A stretch of 64,000 nt of DNA from Symbiodinium kawagutii (lineage: Eukaryota > Sar > Dinophyceae > Suessiales > Symbiodiniaceae): contig VSDK01001438.1 in assembly GCA_009767595.1 (NCBI GenBank), positions 288,930 through 352,929 on the forward strand, read 5' to 3'. Below are positions 22,801 to 31,703 of the stretch, one piece after another. The stretch's first letter is position 1. Each line of letters opens with the position of its first letter. The notes under the pieces are model-generated. The model was not told where the DNA came from and did not search any database. It worked only from the letters and a program-made list of their open reading frames with translations. Position numbers and translations under genes: made by a program.

Positions 22801-25800
22801 CAGTTAGGATCATCATTTACCACTGCCCAACCATTGTTCAGTATTACTACGCTTTGCCGCCTTGCTACCCACATGAATTTCACACCAAAATCATACACCA
22901 GTTTGAAAACCATCTCTTCATCACTAGCTGGTTGGTGGTTTCAACCCCTATGAAAAATATCGGTCAACCAACCAATTGTTAATAACTACTAGTGAAAAAA
23001 ATGTTTGAAACCACCAACCAGCTAGCCATGCCATTGGCCAACCACTGCGAAACATGTCATGCGGCAGCCAGCCATCTATCCACCACCTGGTGCACCACTG
23101 GCATCCACTGGCACACCTTCAACTCCTTTAGCTCTGAGAGATTGGGCGCCCACTGCTGCACTGCCTGGCAGGGCGGTGGGCTGTTCCTATGTTGGGCTGA
23201 TGCCCTTGGTACATCCCATCACTGCGGATACATCATGCTCGAATTGAGTGAAAGATTTCATTCAAACTTTTGTTCAAGCATATATTGTCACATAATCACT
23301 GCCTGATGTCATGTGAGTACATTTGCCATAGCCCAATGGTTGATGTTAGTACAACTTATCATTGCCTAATGGTTGGTACCAAGGTCAAGCCAATGTTTCT
23401 CGATCGCCAGCTCTAGGAGGCGTCTCTATGGGGCTGTAGGCCCTTGTTTCCCAGGGCTTCACCAGAAAATGTGGTTAAAATCCATTGCCAGGTTAGTTTA
23501 CCGGAGGGTAGTCTTGGTTGATAATGGTACCTATATGCTACGAGTACATTTGCCGATTCAGAATGGCTATAGCTGCAGCTGCATGGTGATGGTAGGTACA
23601 ACGAAAATGGACAGGCCCAAAACAGTTTGTGCTTGTTGCCTTCAACCTTCTGCAATGTCCAAAAGGTCTTTCCATCTTTGGCACTTCAGAGCCTACCCTG
23701 GCTCCAGCTCATTGAGTTTAGCTGGCGAGGAACCAAAGGTGCCACTGAGGACTGAGGCTTTCAAGTTACTAGGATGACTAACTGTTCTATGCACCTTTAT
23801 GCTGGTCGTTGACCTGCAGGACAAGTAACATCCTTGATCAATCAGCTCATCAGTAATTAAGCGTCAACCAGCCACCAACCAACCACCCACCATCCACCCC
23901 CCACCCACCAACCATCAACTACCATTGACAGCATCATAGTCCAAACGAGAATTACAATTTCTGTTCAACTCCTGTGTCTAAGGCTGATCATTCCAACCAC
24001 CAACCACCCACCCACCATCAACCAACCAGCCACCCACCCTTCATCCACGTCTTCACCACGTCATCGCCTCCGCATTGATGCGGCACTCCTCCAGGCTCAG
24101 CCGTTGCAGCGCGCCGCCCAAGGCCCGGCCCAACAACAAGGCGTGGGAGGCCGCGAGGCCGCGGAAGGACAGGTCCTGCAACCTGCCAACGCGACCCGTG
24201 GCTGCTGCACATGGCATTTTTGGGACTCGATTTTTGGATGTTTTTTGGCATTTGAGGTGGCATTTTGGGATTTAGATTTTTCTTGCTGAGACTATACATA
24301 GCGTGGCTTCTCAAAACTGGGGATTTAGATGTTTGGGATAAGTTCATCAAATGTCCACATCAAAACGTCAACCGAGGCTTGCCATTGCATATGTTTGGGA
24401 TTGTTTGTGATGTTTTGATGTTTTTTGTGCATTTCGGCATTTAGGTGGCAGTTTTTGTGGTTGATCTATACGTTGAATGTATGGTGTAAGTGTGCTTTTT
24501 GGTGTATATATCTCTGTGTGTGTGGTTGGTTGGTGGTTAGTGGGTGCTCAGGTTAAGAGTCGTTGTGGGTGATTACCAACGATTCACGAAGAGAATTCAT
24601 TTTTTTTGCCAGGGCTTCCGAAGGCTTTGCCCTGGCTTATAATGATCATAGTTGGTTGTTGTTATTGTGAATTCAATGATGTTGATAGTTGGTAGTTGTT
24701 CCAGTGATCGGTGTTATTCCACTAATTGATTACTGTACAATCATCGAATGCTTAGTCTACTAGAGTCGTGGGTGATATGCCATCTGCTCTCATGCAATGA
24801 TAGCTTAGATAGAATTCTACTCATTCACTATTTATAACAACTACATACAACTACCAACTATCAACAATGAGTAGTCGATACTTGATTACCATTACGTCCA
24901 GGGCAGGATTGGCCATACAGCGGTGCTGGGCGCGCTGCTTCATGTTGGTAGGAGTCCATGCTAAGCTGGTTGATTGCCAATGCGGCATTATATACAGCAA
25001 TTCATCAACCATTTTACGGGTGCTTCTCAAGCCATAGGGGACCTCAAAAAATGCTAGTGTGTTACTGTAAATTAGCAATATTGGATTATTTGCCCCCCCT
25101 AGTTGAAGAACCATATGGTTCTGTAAATTTGTTTGCCTACAAGTGTCAACCAGTGAGATGAATCAGTATTAAATAGTATTAACCAGCCACAGGGGACATA
25201 AAGGATACTTACATGTGATTATGTGAAATTATGTGTGGATAAAATTGACCTTGGAATCTCAAAATCAATAAAAGTGATATGTGATTATATGTGCATGCAC
25301 GCGTGGAAAGAGCACAAGAATACATGCGTCATGCCATCGTCATGTACGCCCAAACTTCCAAACTTTGCCCTTGGCATTTCAACGAAACAAACACTCCCGC
25401 GTATCTCATCCATCTCTCAAAGGTAGGATCTAATTTTCTGAAAGGTGGTGCACTTGCAAACTTCCAACATGATAAGAATCGAAGCTAAGCTCAAGCTAAA
25501 ACATCCAACAAAAATCCACCAAACACACATCCATCATCCAAAAGATATTAGTCATCATCAACTGCTATCATTTGGTAGCTCCAGTCGTGGCCCCTAAGGG
25601 CGGCAGGATCTCCCTGGGCAGAGCTCCCCGGCACCTCGGGTCCCGGGCGGCCAGCCGCGACAGCTGCCGCTGGAGCTCCGCTGGGACTGGGCCCGATGCG
25701 GCTGCTTGCCGTGACTCTTCGGCCTGGACGTGGAGAGAGATTTTGAGATTTTTTTCGGGATCAAAGGGGTTTATAAAGATAAAGTTTTTTTTAGATTTCA

Positions 25801-26752
25801 CATTGATCGAAGGATTTTTGAGGGTCTCATAACGATGAATCACTCTGATTTTCGCAGACGTTCCCCTGAAATTGTCAACCTTCTTGGGCCAGTTGATGCT
25901 TCGTCCTGCTTTGGAACCAGGACCTGCATTTGGCTTCGAAGTGAAACTGGGAAGGCTTCAAGCACCAGCCTTTCGCAGTTTCAAGCGCGGTCCAGAAGGT
26001 GCCAATCGCCAAGCTATTCAATGATTTTTGAGCAGGGAGTACATACAAGGTGGGCCCCCAGTAGTTATAAGTTGGATTTTAACCCCTATAACCTTGAAGC
26101 TAGTTACAAACCAACTCATAAGTGGTTGAGGGCCCACCTTGCATCAATCAACATATTAATCACCTGCATGGTGTTGGTTGGTGATGGTTCGTGAATGTTA
26201 GTGATCACGTGCGATTGTGCCACATTTATGGGCAAAGGTCTGTTCGAAGGGTTCATGGAATCGCAGGCCAATTTAGGAATTGGACGCCTTGAATCCGCGA
26301 TCAAACCCTGGAAACTTAGGGGTGGATGATTAGCGGTCTCACCTTACCCCTGTGGATTATCTGAACGACCTTGACCCCCACCTGTCGGAAGCATCCCTAC
26401 CTGCACACCACGCGCACAGCACATGCTGGAGGTGTTGACGCAGTTCAACTTGTGCCTTAGGGCTCAGCTGCGGCGTTTCCGGTGGAAACCTTCTGCCATT
26501 TGGTGAGGCCACTCCTGGTAGCTCCTGAGCTTCCACTTGAAGGTGCCATAGGGATAGCCCTGGCCTAGTTATCCCTTCCCTTTCAAGTGATTTATTGGGG
26601 CGATTATCATGCCGATGATGGAACCCCAAATTCATCATGATTCATCATCATCATCATCACCATCACCATCACCATCACCATCATCATCACCATCACCATC
26701 ACCATCACCATCACCATCATCAATCGTCATCAGCATCATCATCATCATATTC

Positions 26753-26790
<38 letters not shown>

Positions 26791-26927
26791 CATCATTGTC
26801 ATCAGTCTTTTCACATGCATCTACTGGACATCTGTCACCATTGTCACCATTTTGTCCTTACGTTCCGTTTCCCACGGTCAAACTCCAAGCGGCAATGGCC
26901 AATGACTTTTCTGGCAGTCCGCCGAAC
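10758..26927 (-). CDS. Leucine-rich-repeat protein, RI type, 11-exon chain
   Basis: Eleven exons (26927-26862, 25723-25635, 24182-24057, 19719-19647, 18669-18591, 16055-15950, 15392-15347, 14016-13966, 12759-12730, 12009-11959, 10817-10758) join in matching phase into 259 codons. From about residue 52 the joined protein shows ribonuclease-inhibitor-like LRRs with a 27-28 residue period, such as LQRLSLEECRINAEAM, LKELVLTDNLLGPK, LNLDLSSNDLRVAGAKAMAA, LELASNRLHDFGIK and FLGLENNISDEGAQ. Such repeats usually form protein-binding arcs; the partner is unknown. Five donors are GT, four GC and one GA; nine of ten acceptors are AG|G. The N-terminal part is basic and helical. Start and stop were not found. 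Introns reach 4.3 kb and contain many MITE-like elements. Confidence 0.75.
10923..11021. mobile_element. Family B element, copy 2
   Basis: TTTGTGGTTTCAACCCCTCC on the left and TTCGAAACCAACAACCAG on the right, with GTCAACCTACCATTTGTTGA inside. It lies just 5' of the LRR exon at 10758-10817 on the minus strand, within the intron. Confidence 0.8.
11650..11900. repeat. GATGAT/GATTGATT low-complexity tract
   Basis: Imperfect GATGATGATT, GATTGATTGG and ATCGATCG repeats. It gives spurious asparagine/isoleucine/serine-rich reading frames on both strands. Confidence 0.85.
11959..12009 (-). CDS. LRR gene exon, ALSDALSNHETLQTLEL
   Basis: A 51-bp phase-0 exon: acceptor CTTCCTGAG|GCC, donor GAACTG|GACGGG (GA type). 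It reads ALSDALSNHETLQTLEL, the helix and start of the next strand of an RI-type LRR. A GT four codons and a base downstream (AAGG|GTGGAG) would leave the wrong phase for the next exon. Confidence 0.68.
12046..12160. mobile_element. Family E element, complete
   Basis: Left TACCCTCCAGTAAACTAACA, right CAGGTTAGTTTACAAGAGGGTA: inverted ends of about 20 bp with small mismatches. It lies in the intron between LRR exons 12759 and 12009. Confidence 0.8.
12160..12729. other. AT-rich intron sequence
   Basis: Strongly AT-rich with ATAATATTGG- and AACTATTACAAC-like phrases. No element or coding signal seen. Confidence 0.4.
12730..12759 (-). CDS. LRR gene 30-bp microexon, ENNISDEGAQ
   Basis: Acceptor ATCCCTAG|GAAAAC, donor GCCCAA|GTGAGA, phase 0 at both ends. 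It reads ENNISDEGAQ, exactly the N-x-I-x-D-x-G core of an RI-type LRR. Between FLGL of the previous exon and ALSDAL of the next it restores a canonical repeat. An in-frame TAG just upstream excludes a longer exon. Confidence 0.68.
12884..12985. mobile_element. Family B element, copy 3
   Basis: CTAGTTGGTGGTTTCAACCC on the left, AAAACACCAACTAGTT on the right, AGTCAACCAACTACTTGTTA inside. Intron of the LRR gene. Confidence 0.85.
13432..13515. mobile_element. Family H element, degraded half copy
   Basis: GTATCCCCCAGTTAAGCC, then TTAATCAACCTATGGTTTAT and TAATCTGGGGTTAACATT correspond to the right half of the complete hairpin at 54984-55115. Confidence 0.55.
13732..13834. mobile_element. Family B element, copy 4
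   Basis: TTGGTTGGTGTCAACATG on the left and GAAATCACCAACTGG on the right, with GTCAACCAACCATCTGTTAA inside. A further right-end fragment (GCTAGGGAAAAC..CCATCAGCCAG) follows to about 13905. Confidence 0.75.
13966..14016 (-). CDS. LRR gene exon, AMSQTLRSNRRLVFLGL
   Basis: A 51-bp phase-0 exon, the same length as the one at 11959-12009. Acceptor GGGAACCAG|GCCATG, donor GGCCTG|GCCGAA (GC type). It reads AMSQTLRSNRRLVFLGL and is joined between FGIK and ENNISDEGAQ. Confidence 0.68.
14060..15340. other. Intron-like stretch
   Basis: 14080-14530 is low-complexity TGGTTGATTGATGG-type sequence rich in ATGGTT. 14900-15210 is open on the minus strand in two frames but lies inside the LRR chain without a consistent phase, so it is not called. 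Confidence 0.4.
15347..15392 (-). CDS. LRR gene exon, SLELASNRLHDFGIK
   Basis: A 46-bp exon: acceptor CCCGCAG|G, donor ATCAAG|GCGCAC (GC type). It reads SLELASNRLHDFGIK after completing an arginine codon from the previous exon. Reading through the donor reaches TGA after HRDKL, so it might alternatively be a terminal exon; the perfect LRR join to 14016 favours splicing. Confidence 0.68.
15661..15775. mobile_element. Family I element, copy 2
   Basis: CTACCATCTGGTTTCACCAC to GAGAATCACCAGCTAG with an expanded centre. It lies in the 557-bp intron between LRR exons 15950 and 15392. Confidence 0.75.
15950..16055 (-). CDS. LRR gene exon with LDLSSNDL core
   Basis: A 106-bp exon: acceptor GCACCCAG|GC, donor ATTCTCAG|GCGACG (GC type). 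It reads GKAMVVELNLDLSSNDLRVA, then GAKAMAALVEMDIL. Joined to the next exon, the distance from LDLSSN to LELASN is 27 residues, the expected LRR period, and this supports the GC splice. Confidence 0.75.
16060..18590. other. Long intron-like stretch
   Basis: Mostly AT-rich. Small GC-rich patches near 16550-16680 and 17180-17300 have no consistent exon. Contains ATTAACCATTAG-like phrases (16730-16900). Confidence 0.4.
18591..18669 (-). CDS. LRR gene exon, AGQVVAELMRL
   Basis: A 79-bp exon: acceptor CGTCCCGCTAG|GCAGGG in phase 0, donor TTGAAG|GTGCCA. It reads AGQVVAELMRLGGTAGQTKD then HSWLLE. After LLGPK it supplies the expected G-P-K-A-G-x-x-V-A-x-L helix. Its second half is less LRR-like than the other exons. 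Confidence 0.6.
18729..18831. mobile_element. Family C element, copy 1
   Basis: GGGTGTTTCTCAAAATAGAG on the left, CCCCTATTTTGGGAAACCCC on the right, GGATGATTTGGGGGTACC inside. Intron of the LRR gene. Confidence 0.85.
18832..18905. mobile_element. Family C element, short copy 2
   Basis: Directly abuts copy 1 and starts GGGTGTTTCTCAAAATCGGG. Right end CCTATTTTGAGAAACCACC. The central part is shortened. Confidence 0.75.
19015..19133. mobile_element. Family C element, copy 3
   Basis: GTGGGGATGTCTCAAAGTAG on the left, CCCTATTTTGGGAAACACCC on the right. Third copy within the same 977-bp intron. Confidence 0.8.
19508..19572. mobile_element. Family I fragment
   Basis: Carries CTGGTAGCTCCTTGGCTCCA and CCTTTAAAGGGCTACA, the family I left-centre portion. 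It is 75 bp downstream of the LRR exon 19647-19719. Confidence 0.5.
19647..19719 (-). CDS. LRR gene exon, LKELVLTDNLLGPK
   Basis: A 73-bp exon: acceptor CTGCAG|CAGCGCC, donor CCAAAG|GCCGCG (GC type). It reads SAIKALGSSALKELVLTDNL then LGPK. With this acceptor the distance from LSLEEC in the preceding exon to LVLTDN is exactly 28 residues. A GTAAGC at 19620-19625 is an alternative canonical donor but would break phase with 18669. Confidence 0.68.
19875..19973. mobile_element. Family B element, copy 5
   Basis: CGTGGTACCACCCCTATGAA on the left, TGTTTGAAACCACCAGCCAG on the right, TAGTCAACCAACCAATTGCT inside. Confidence 0.85.
20629..20699. mobile_element. Family G: 71-bp element with 17-bp perfect ends
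   Basis: ACACTGACGCTAACAAA at the left and its exact reverse complement at the right, around a 37-bp AT-rich centre that also contains a partial TTTGTTAGCTATG copy of the right arm. One copy seen in the window. Confidence 0.8.
20923..21038. mobile_element. Family A element, copy 1
   Basis: TGGCTGTGGGTCAAAACCCT on the left, GGTATTGACCCATAGCCA on the right, CATTAACCAGCTCGTTTTCC inside. Ends are inverted repeats of about 14 bp. Confidence 0.85.
21040..22920. other. Intron-like stretch of the LRR gene
   Basis: Contains triplicated CACCAGCTCC (21057-21085), many TTGATCAAGAT and TGGTAATGG phrases, and open minus-strand frames at 22240-22735 that do not fit the chain's phase. No supported gene. 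Confidence 0.4.
22928..23021. mobile_element. Family B element, copy 6 (near-ideal)
   Basis: CTGGTTGGTGGTTTCAACCC on the left and GTTTGAAACCACCAACCAG on the right: 17-bp near-perfect inverted ends. The best example of the family in this window. Confidence 0.9.
23475..23513. mobile_element. Family E half element
   Basis: CCATTGCCAGGTTAGTTTAC followed by CGGAGGGTA matches the right end of the complete copy at 12046-12160; the left end is not recognisable. Confidence 0.5.
24057..24182 (-). CDS. LRR gene exon with two LRR starts
   Basis: A 126-bp exon: acceptor TTGGCAG|GTTGC, donor ACGTG|GTGAAG. It reads LQDLSFRGLAASHALLLGRA then LGGALQRLSLEECRINAEAM. Two consecutive L-x-x-L-x-L cores about 27 residues apart. 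Confidence 0.72.
24600..24640. repeat. Short GCCAGGGC palindrome after a T run
   Basis: TTTTTTTTGCCAGGGCTTCC then GAAGGCTTTGCCCTGGC: an imperfect 29-bp inverted repeat behind a T run. The same T-run/GCCAGGGC start recurs at 27338-27365 without the second arm. Confidence 0.5.
25016..25120. mobile_element. Family C element, diverged
   Basis: ACGGGTGCTTCTCAAGCCAT on the left and TGCCCCCCCTAGTTGAAGAA on the right. More diverged than the other copies. Confidence 0.45.
25635..25723 (-). CDS. LRR gene exon, helical pre-LRR segment
   Basis: An 89-bp exon: acceptor GTCCAG|GCCGAA in phase 0, donor CCCGAG|GTGCCG. It reads AEESRQAAASGPVPAELQRQ then LSRLAARDP. Charged helical linker just before the first LRR; phase fits both neighbours. 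Confidence 0.6.
26045..26141. mobile_element. Family D element, copy 1
   Basis: ACAAGGTGGGCCCCCAGTAG on the left, GTGGTTGAGGGCCCACCTTG on the right; inverted ends of about 13 bp, ATAAGTTGGATTTTAACCCC inside. Confidence 0.85.
26401..26462 (-). CDS. Possible small exon, out of phase with the LRR chain
   Basis: CTGAG|CCCTAAGG to TGCAG|GTAGGG gives PKAQVELRQHLQHVLCAWCA. Splice-like at both ends, but its phase fits neither neighbour in the LRR chain. It may be an alternative exon or chance. Confidence 0.25.
26500..26590. mobile_element. Family I element, diverged
   Basis: Carries CACTCCTGGTAGCTCCTGAG, then GGGATAGCCCTGGCCTAG and TTCCCTTTCAAGTGATTTAT. It shares the family I order with substitutions. 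Confidence 0.5.
26636..26800. repeat. (ATC)n/(ACC ATC)n microsatellite
   Basis: About 165 bases of CATCAC and CATCAT triplets. It produces poly-His, poly-Ser and poly-Met/Asp frames that are not genes. Confidence 0.95.
26862..26927 (-). CDS. LRR gene, most upstream exon in phase
   Basis: A 66-bp phase-0 exon: acceptor GTTGGCCCAG|GTT, donor CGGAAC|GTAAGG (canonical). It reads VRRTARKVIGHCRLEFDRGK then RN; basic. Its phase fits the exon at 25723-25635. The start codon of the gene must lie further upstream. Confidence 0.52.
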
Positions 26928-27181
26928 CTGGGCCAACAAAGCCCGGGTGGGACTGAGCAAGGCTATCCAAAACTTTTGTTGCTGCTGCTGCTGCCTTTGC
27001 TACTGAAACTACTAACCATCCTTAACCATTCTTGACCATCCTGAACCATCCTAACCATCCTTAACCACTCTCAACTATTATATAACCCACTACTTTAACT
27101 ACCATCCTTCACCTTAGCCCTGGCCTTGCCTTCCATCACCCACCAGCCCTGGGTGCGACGTCAGGAGGCAGTAGCTGACGC

Positions 27182-27275
27182 TGCCGCAGCGCCCGCACTT
27201 GCGTGAGCCCACGGCGCGGCAGCCGCCGGCACGCTCAGGGTGCGGCGGTGCTGGTGATGGCTCTGGGGCTGGGGA
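27182..27275 (-). CDS. Possible MYND-like zinc-finger exon
   Basis: The minus strand reads CRAVGSRKCGRCGSVSYC, with spacing C-x7-C-x2-C-x5-C as in the first part of a MYND finger. The expected first cysteine of that motif is absent (alanine) and the C-terminal half is not in this exon. No confident donor or acceptor. A plain zinc-ribbon or a chance match remains possible. Confidence 0.3.
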
Positions 27276-28138
27276 TGGTTGATGGAGGGCATCATCGGCA
27301 GACTTTTGGATTCCAAAATTATGATCAAATAGTTTAACTTTTTTTTTTTGCCAGGGCGTCCCAAGGATCAGCTTGTCAAATGGCTTTTAAAGAAAATGCC
27401 CGTAGTTGGAACATGCAACTAGACTTCAAGAATCGTAGGGTGTGAAATGGCTAACTGCATGTCTTGTGGGAAAATACTTCGTCGGAGCCTTGCCGCAAGT
27501 CTCAAGCTCTTGGTTTGTTCCTTTTGTTCGATGCAATGCCCTTCGGACTCTAATACAGATAGGGCATGAGCCCGAACTGATAGACAGCTGTGAGAGGGAA
27601 ACATGGGGAAACTGAAGGGATGGATAGCTGTCTTGTCTCCAATTGCTGGCTATCATTGGTTGTTCACCTACTGCCCTTCAACAGGCCATGTGTTCTGGCG
27701 CTGAGATGCTGCAGGCGGCTTCACACTGAGGTCGAGTGGGTGACCGACTCTTCACCAGGATTAAAACAGAAATTCGCAAAGTGACACTTGATGATACTTG
27801 ATGGGGGAACTATATGGGTGACCTGACCTGACGACCTTTGGATCAAACCTTGCATAAGTGACTCACTTTGAAGGCATGCCAATTGTCAAGTGGCATAGCC
27901 ATGTTTCAGCAGAGCCCGGGTGGGATGGCCAGGGGATTGCAAATTGATCCCGGCAAGTGATACATGACACGACCCAGTAATTCAAGCCAACTACTTGTAC
28001 CAACCGGATCGAAATAATGTGTCAGTGAGGAGTTTGCTATCCGGCTGGAAGTATCTGGAAGTTTGATTATTCAAGCTATCCAGCTGAACCATTTGAGTCT
28101 TCAGCATGTTCAGCTGTGAATCATCCAATGCGACACAC

Positions 28139-28209
28139 CTTGCAGCGACCACTGCAGGCCACCCGTCGCGTCCTCACCACCGCCAGTAATGGCACGGAAA
28201 GGAGCATCC
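28139..28209 (-). CDS. Exon, unrecognised
   Basis: A 71-bp exon: acceptor CGTTCCAG|G, donor CTGCAAG|GTGTGT. It reads DAPFRAITGGGEDATGGLQW then SLQ. Both splice sites are good. No domain recognised; phase does not fit the next exon of the LRR chain, so intervening exons would be needed if it belongs there. Confidence 0.42.
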
Positions 28210-28284
28210 CTGGAACGCCCCAGACCTGAGGCAAAGCAGTTTTCAAGCAGCTTATTCTGGGGTGGTCACTGGGGTATGGCAATT

Positions 28285-28380
28285 CACTGGGGTTGGTGGC
28301 TTGGACCCCGTCATGAAAAGATGAGTCAACCTGCCATGTGAAGATTTTCATGTGGGAAAAAAATGTCAGCCACCAAGCTG
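28285..28380. mobile_element. Family B element, diverged
   Basis: GGGGTTGGTGGCTTGGACCC on the left, GTCAGCCACCAAGC on the right; GAGTCAACCTGCCATG inside. Confidence 0.6.
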
Positions 28381-28550
28381 ACAGTAGCTATGCGGATCTA
28401 TATATGTGGGTGAGCTAACCCGTTATCATAGCTTCAGCCCAGGGATAGCTCACCAAAAACTGAGGTGAAGGCACTGTTGTGGGGACTCGAGCTTCGACGC
28501 TTTCGGTCAGGTCATATTAATAACGCCCCAAAGCTTTGCTCAGAAAAGGC

Positions 28551-28661
28551 TGGTTGGTGCTTGAACCACCCGGCCGTCATGAAAAATATGCGCAAGTCAA
28601 CCAACCATTCGCTAATGATAATTATTCAAATAACCTAGAAAATGATTGAAACCACCAACCA
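28551..28661. mobile_element. Family B element, copy 8
   Basis: GGTTGGTGCTTGAACCACCC on the left, TGATTGAAACCACCAACCAA on the right, GTCAACCAACCATTCGCTAA inside. Confidence 0.85.
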
Positions 28662-28699
28662 AACTAGTCTAGCCGTGGCTCAAGGATGTTCATGGTATG

Positions 28700-31690
28700 C
28701 TTGCATGTAGACAGGTGGTGTCGGAAGATGGGGAGCCAACCTAGCCCCAAGGACCAGCAGATGTGCTTCCAACCTGGCGGCTGCGCTGCCTGGTAGAAGA
28801 ACCAAATGCCAAGGATGACAATGACCTCGCCGGACTGACCCAGCGCGCGCCTTCTTTTGACCCAGGATCCCTGTGAGAAATCACCTGCTGTCTGCCTCTC
28901 AAACTGGGCTTTACACCAGCTCTGGGAAAGTTGTCCAAACAGCCAAGCATTACGAAGCACAAATGTGACAAGGATGGTTTCCCCCGAACTGGAAGCATAG
29001 TATGCATAGTTAAGTCGATGTCAATGTAGCCTGGCTGATTCTGATGGGTTGCGCCAACATGCCCAAGCCCCGCTCGAAATACACTGCTGGGATCTGACTC
29101 AAAAGATAAATCGAATCGATAATCTATAGTATATCTAAATTATTGGCCCTCAATTGTCTCATAAAAACAGGTGAAAGTCCCCAAATTCCTGGGACTTTAG
29201 GGTCATTGAGAGTCAAAGTCAATGAATACATGGAACTAAGTTTCACATCAAATAGCACAGTACAATTGGTCCACAGGATTCTGACTGCGAATCGGGGTAT
29301 CCAAATGTGCGCAAATAATATGGGGCATTGCGGCACTATTGATGATAGTGTGTGGGCTCAACTGCACTGGATTTGTAATGGTGCTAGTGTTGATGCCAAT
29401 GATGGCTAGGAAAAATGTAAAAAGTCCAATGATGAATGGAAAAAATGGCAAAGAAAGGGCCTACAATGAAAAAAAGCAAGAATGAAAACAAAATGCAACA
29501 AAAAGCAACAATGAAACATGCATGAACATGTCCCCCATTCAAATCCATTCCAACACCTTGCAAAATAAAGGAATCCATTTCTGGAACTTCTGACCTGACC
29601 CAAGTCACCGAGTTCATCTCCACAGAAATTCCGAAGACAACAGGTTCAAGCCTTAGAACGCATAACACCAGTGGTCATTCCTCCTAGGTCAATTGATCGG
29701 CAACTATGGGGGATCCATACATAGCTTGGAGAGGAGGGGCTAGGTGAAACATCCTGGTAAATGTTTTGACCAGAATTGCTTCACAATAAAGAGGATCTAT
29801 GAACAGCGAGCTGGAAAATCATGAGAATCAGCACAGAACTGCCCTCAAACCATTTGATGTTCTGCGTTTTAATGACCTCATCCCTACTGCCAAAAATCCC
29901 ATCATTTGCGGCTGTTTGCCAGTTCCCTAGTGTCGCTGGCTCCTGACTGGTTTTACTTCATGCCTTCATTCCAGGGGCACCAACATCTGACCATGCTATT
30001 AACACCAATGTTCACATCTCGAATCACGTTCCTTGAAACAATCCAATCTAAGGGCTCATGTTCAAGAGTCGGCTCTCTTCAAACTGCTGTCATGCGCTTG
30101 ATGTGTCGAACTCTTTCGTCGATGCCAAGGCACAAGAAATCGATCAAGAAGTGAACAAACATCTGCATGATGAAAGCAATCGCCACCTCGCTGAACTGCG
30201 CCCCTGTTCCCCTTCACCGCTCCGCCCCAAAGCTCACAGGTGCATCCAACCAGGTTGAAACTCTAATGTGGTCGTGGCCTCTCCTGCAGTTCTGATTGGT
30301 GGGGGATCAGTCTACTGATAAACCCCGCTTTTGATTGATGGTAAAACGCAAGCTATTTGTGGTTAAACTGATGGTGGTATATCAAGAGCTGGATCTACCA
30401 TCAGTGGATGTAGCTGTATGGATTGAAGCCCGCCAGATAGCCTCGCAATTGCACATGTGCATGGAAATGCGTGCCAAAAGCATGCCACACTCCACCTTGT
30501 AAAACCCACCTTGTACATGTACAATGTGTATAGGTGAATACATATTATGTATGTTGCGAATGCATACACACACACACCTATCTCTCTCTCCATAAATATT
30601 ATATTTGAATATTCAATGAACGCCTTTGAACACACACAATAAGAATACGTCACATGATACAACTACAGTACATCAGCAATCATCAGAATACGTCACTAGC
30701 GGATGTCACATCAACCATTGCAAGTGCCCCGCCTGCATGGGAGCCTTTCTGACATCGATGATGGACAGGAGGCACGGCATGATGGAGGCGACCAAAGAAC
30801 CAATGCCTCTCTGCAACAGTTGCATCAGAATTGTGCATTGACGTAATAATGATTATTAAAAACAAATATATATTTATATACATATATATCGTAGTTTCTC
30901 AGAATAGGGGTACCCCTTAATCATCCATTTATAGTCATTTAAAGTAACAAACCAACCATTTTTGGGGTTCCCTATTTTGAGAAACTGCCGTATATATACA
31001 TACACATATAGCGGAGGACATGAGTAAGTAAGCTTGCATGTAGGTGTAAACAATCAGTTTCACACATGTGCTAATAAAATCCAAAAACACCTAAAACAAG
31101 CACGTGCATTGATACATGACTATAGACGCGTGCAAAGTGCACGGTGAGAACAGCAAGCTTTGTTCCATGATCTGGGCAGTGAGCTAGTAACAAATGCCTT
31201 GCTTGTTTCAATTCTATGCAGCGGGAAATATGGCTGTGGGTCCAATACTATTGCGCCTCTCATTGGAAAACCGAACAGAACCATACAGAACCCTCTTCAT
31301 TGACATATGTTGGCATCTTCACTTATTCGACTTATTCTTGGTTGGTTGCTTGGTTGCTTGGTTGCTTTGTTGGTTGGTCTCAGCCCATACTGAGCGGCAC
31401 CTATATCACACATACACCGCAGTGGCCCCACACAAAAAGTGCCATCCTTCTCAAAGTCCGCCCACTGGACGGCACGAACTGCAGGACATACATATGTCAG
31501 TTATATACAGTACATGCGTGCATATGAAACAATACCAAGTAAGAAAATTTAGAAGATACAAATACATAATGCATATGCTGTGTACCTGTACTATCTATAT
31601 GTCATGTATCCAAGTTAAGTTTGCAGCAAAAAATGAAGTGTAAATTGTGTACTAAACTAAGGTCCCAGCGTTCCTTCTAATCATAAACAC
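28700..31690. other. Stretch with weak or no coding signal
   Basis: 28700-28960 is open on the minus strand (GDFSQGSWVKRRRALGQSGE) without clear splice sites. 29100-29700 and 30000-31650 are AT-rich with scattered CA/TA runs; no gene supported. One family C copy lies inside. Confidence 0.35.
30892..30990. mobile_element. Family C element, copy 4
   Basis: GTAGTTTCTCAGAATAGGGG on the left, CCCTATTTTGAGAAACTGCC on the right; opposite internal orientation to the 18.7 kb copies. Confidence 0.85.
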
Positions 31691-31703
31691 TAATCGGAAA
31701 ACA

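Noticed and set aside
26637-27035. 132-codon plus frame beginning with poly-histidine
   Set aside because: It is the (ATC)n microsatellite plus the antisense of the exon at 26862-26927.
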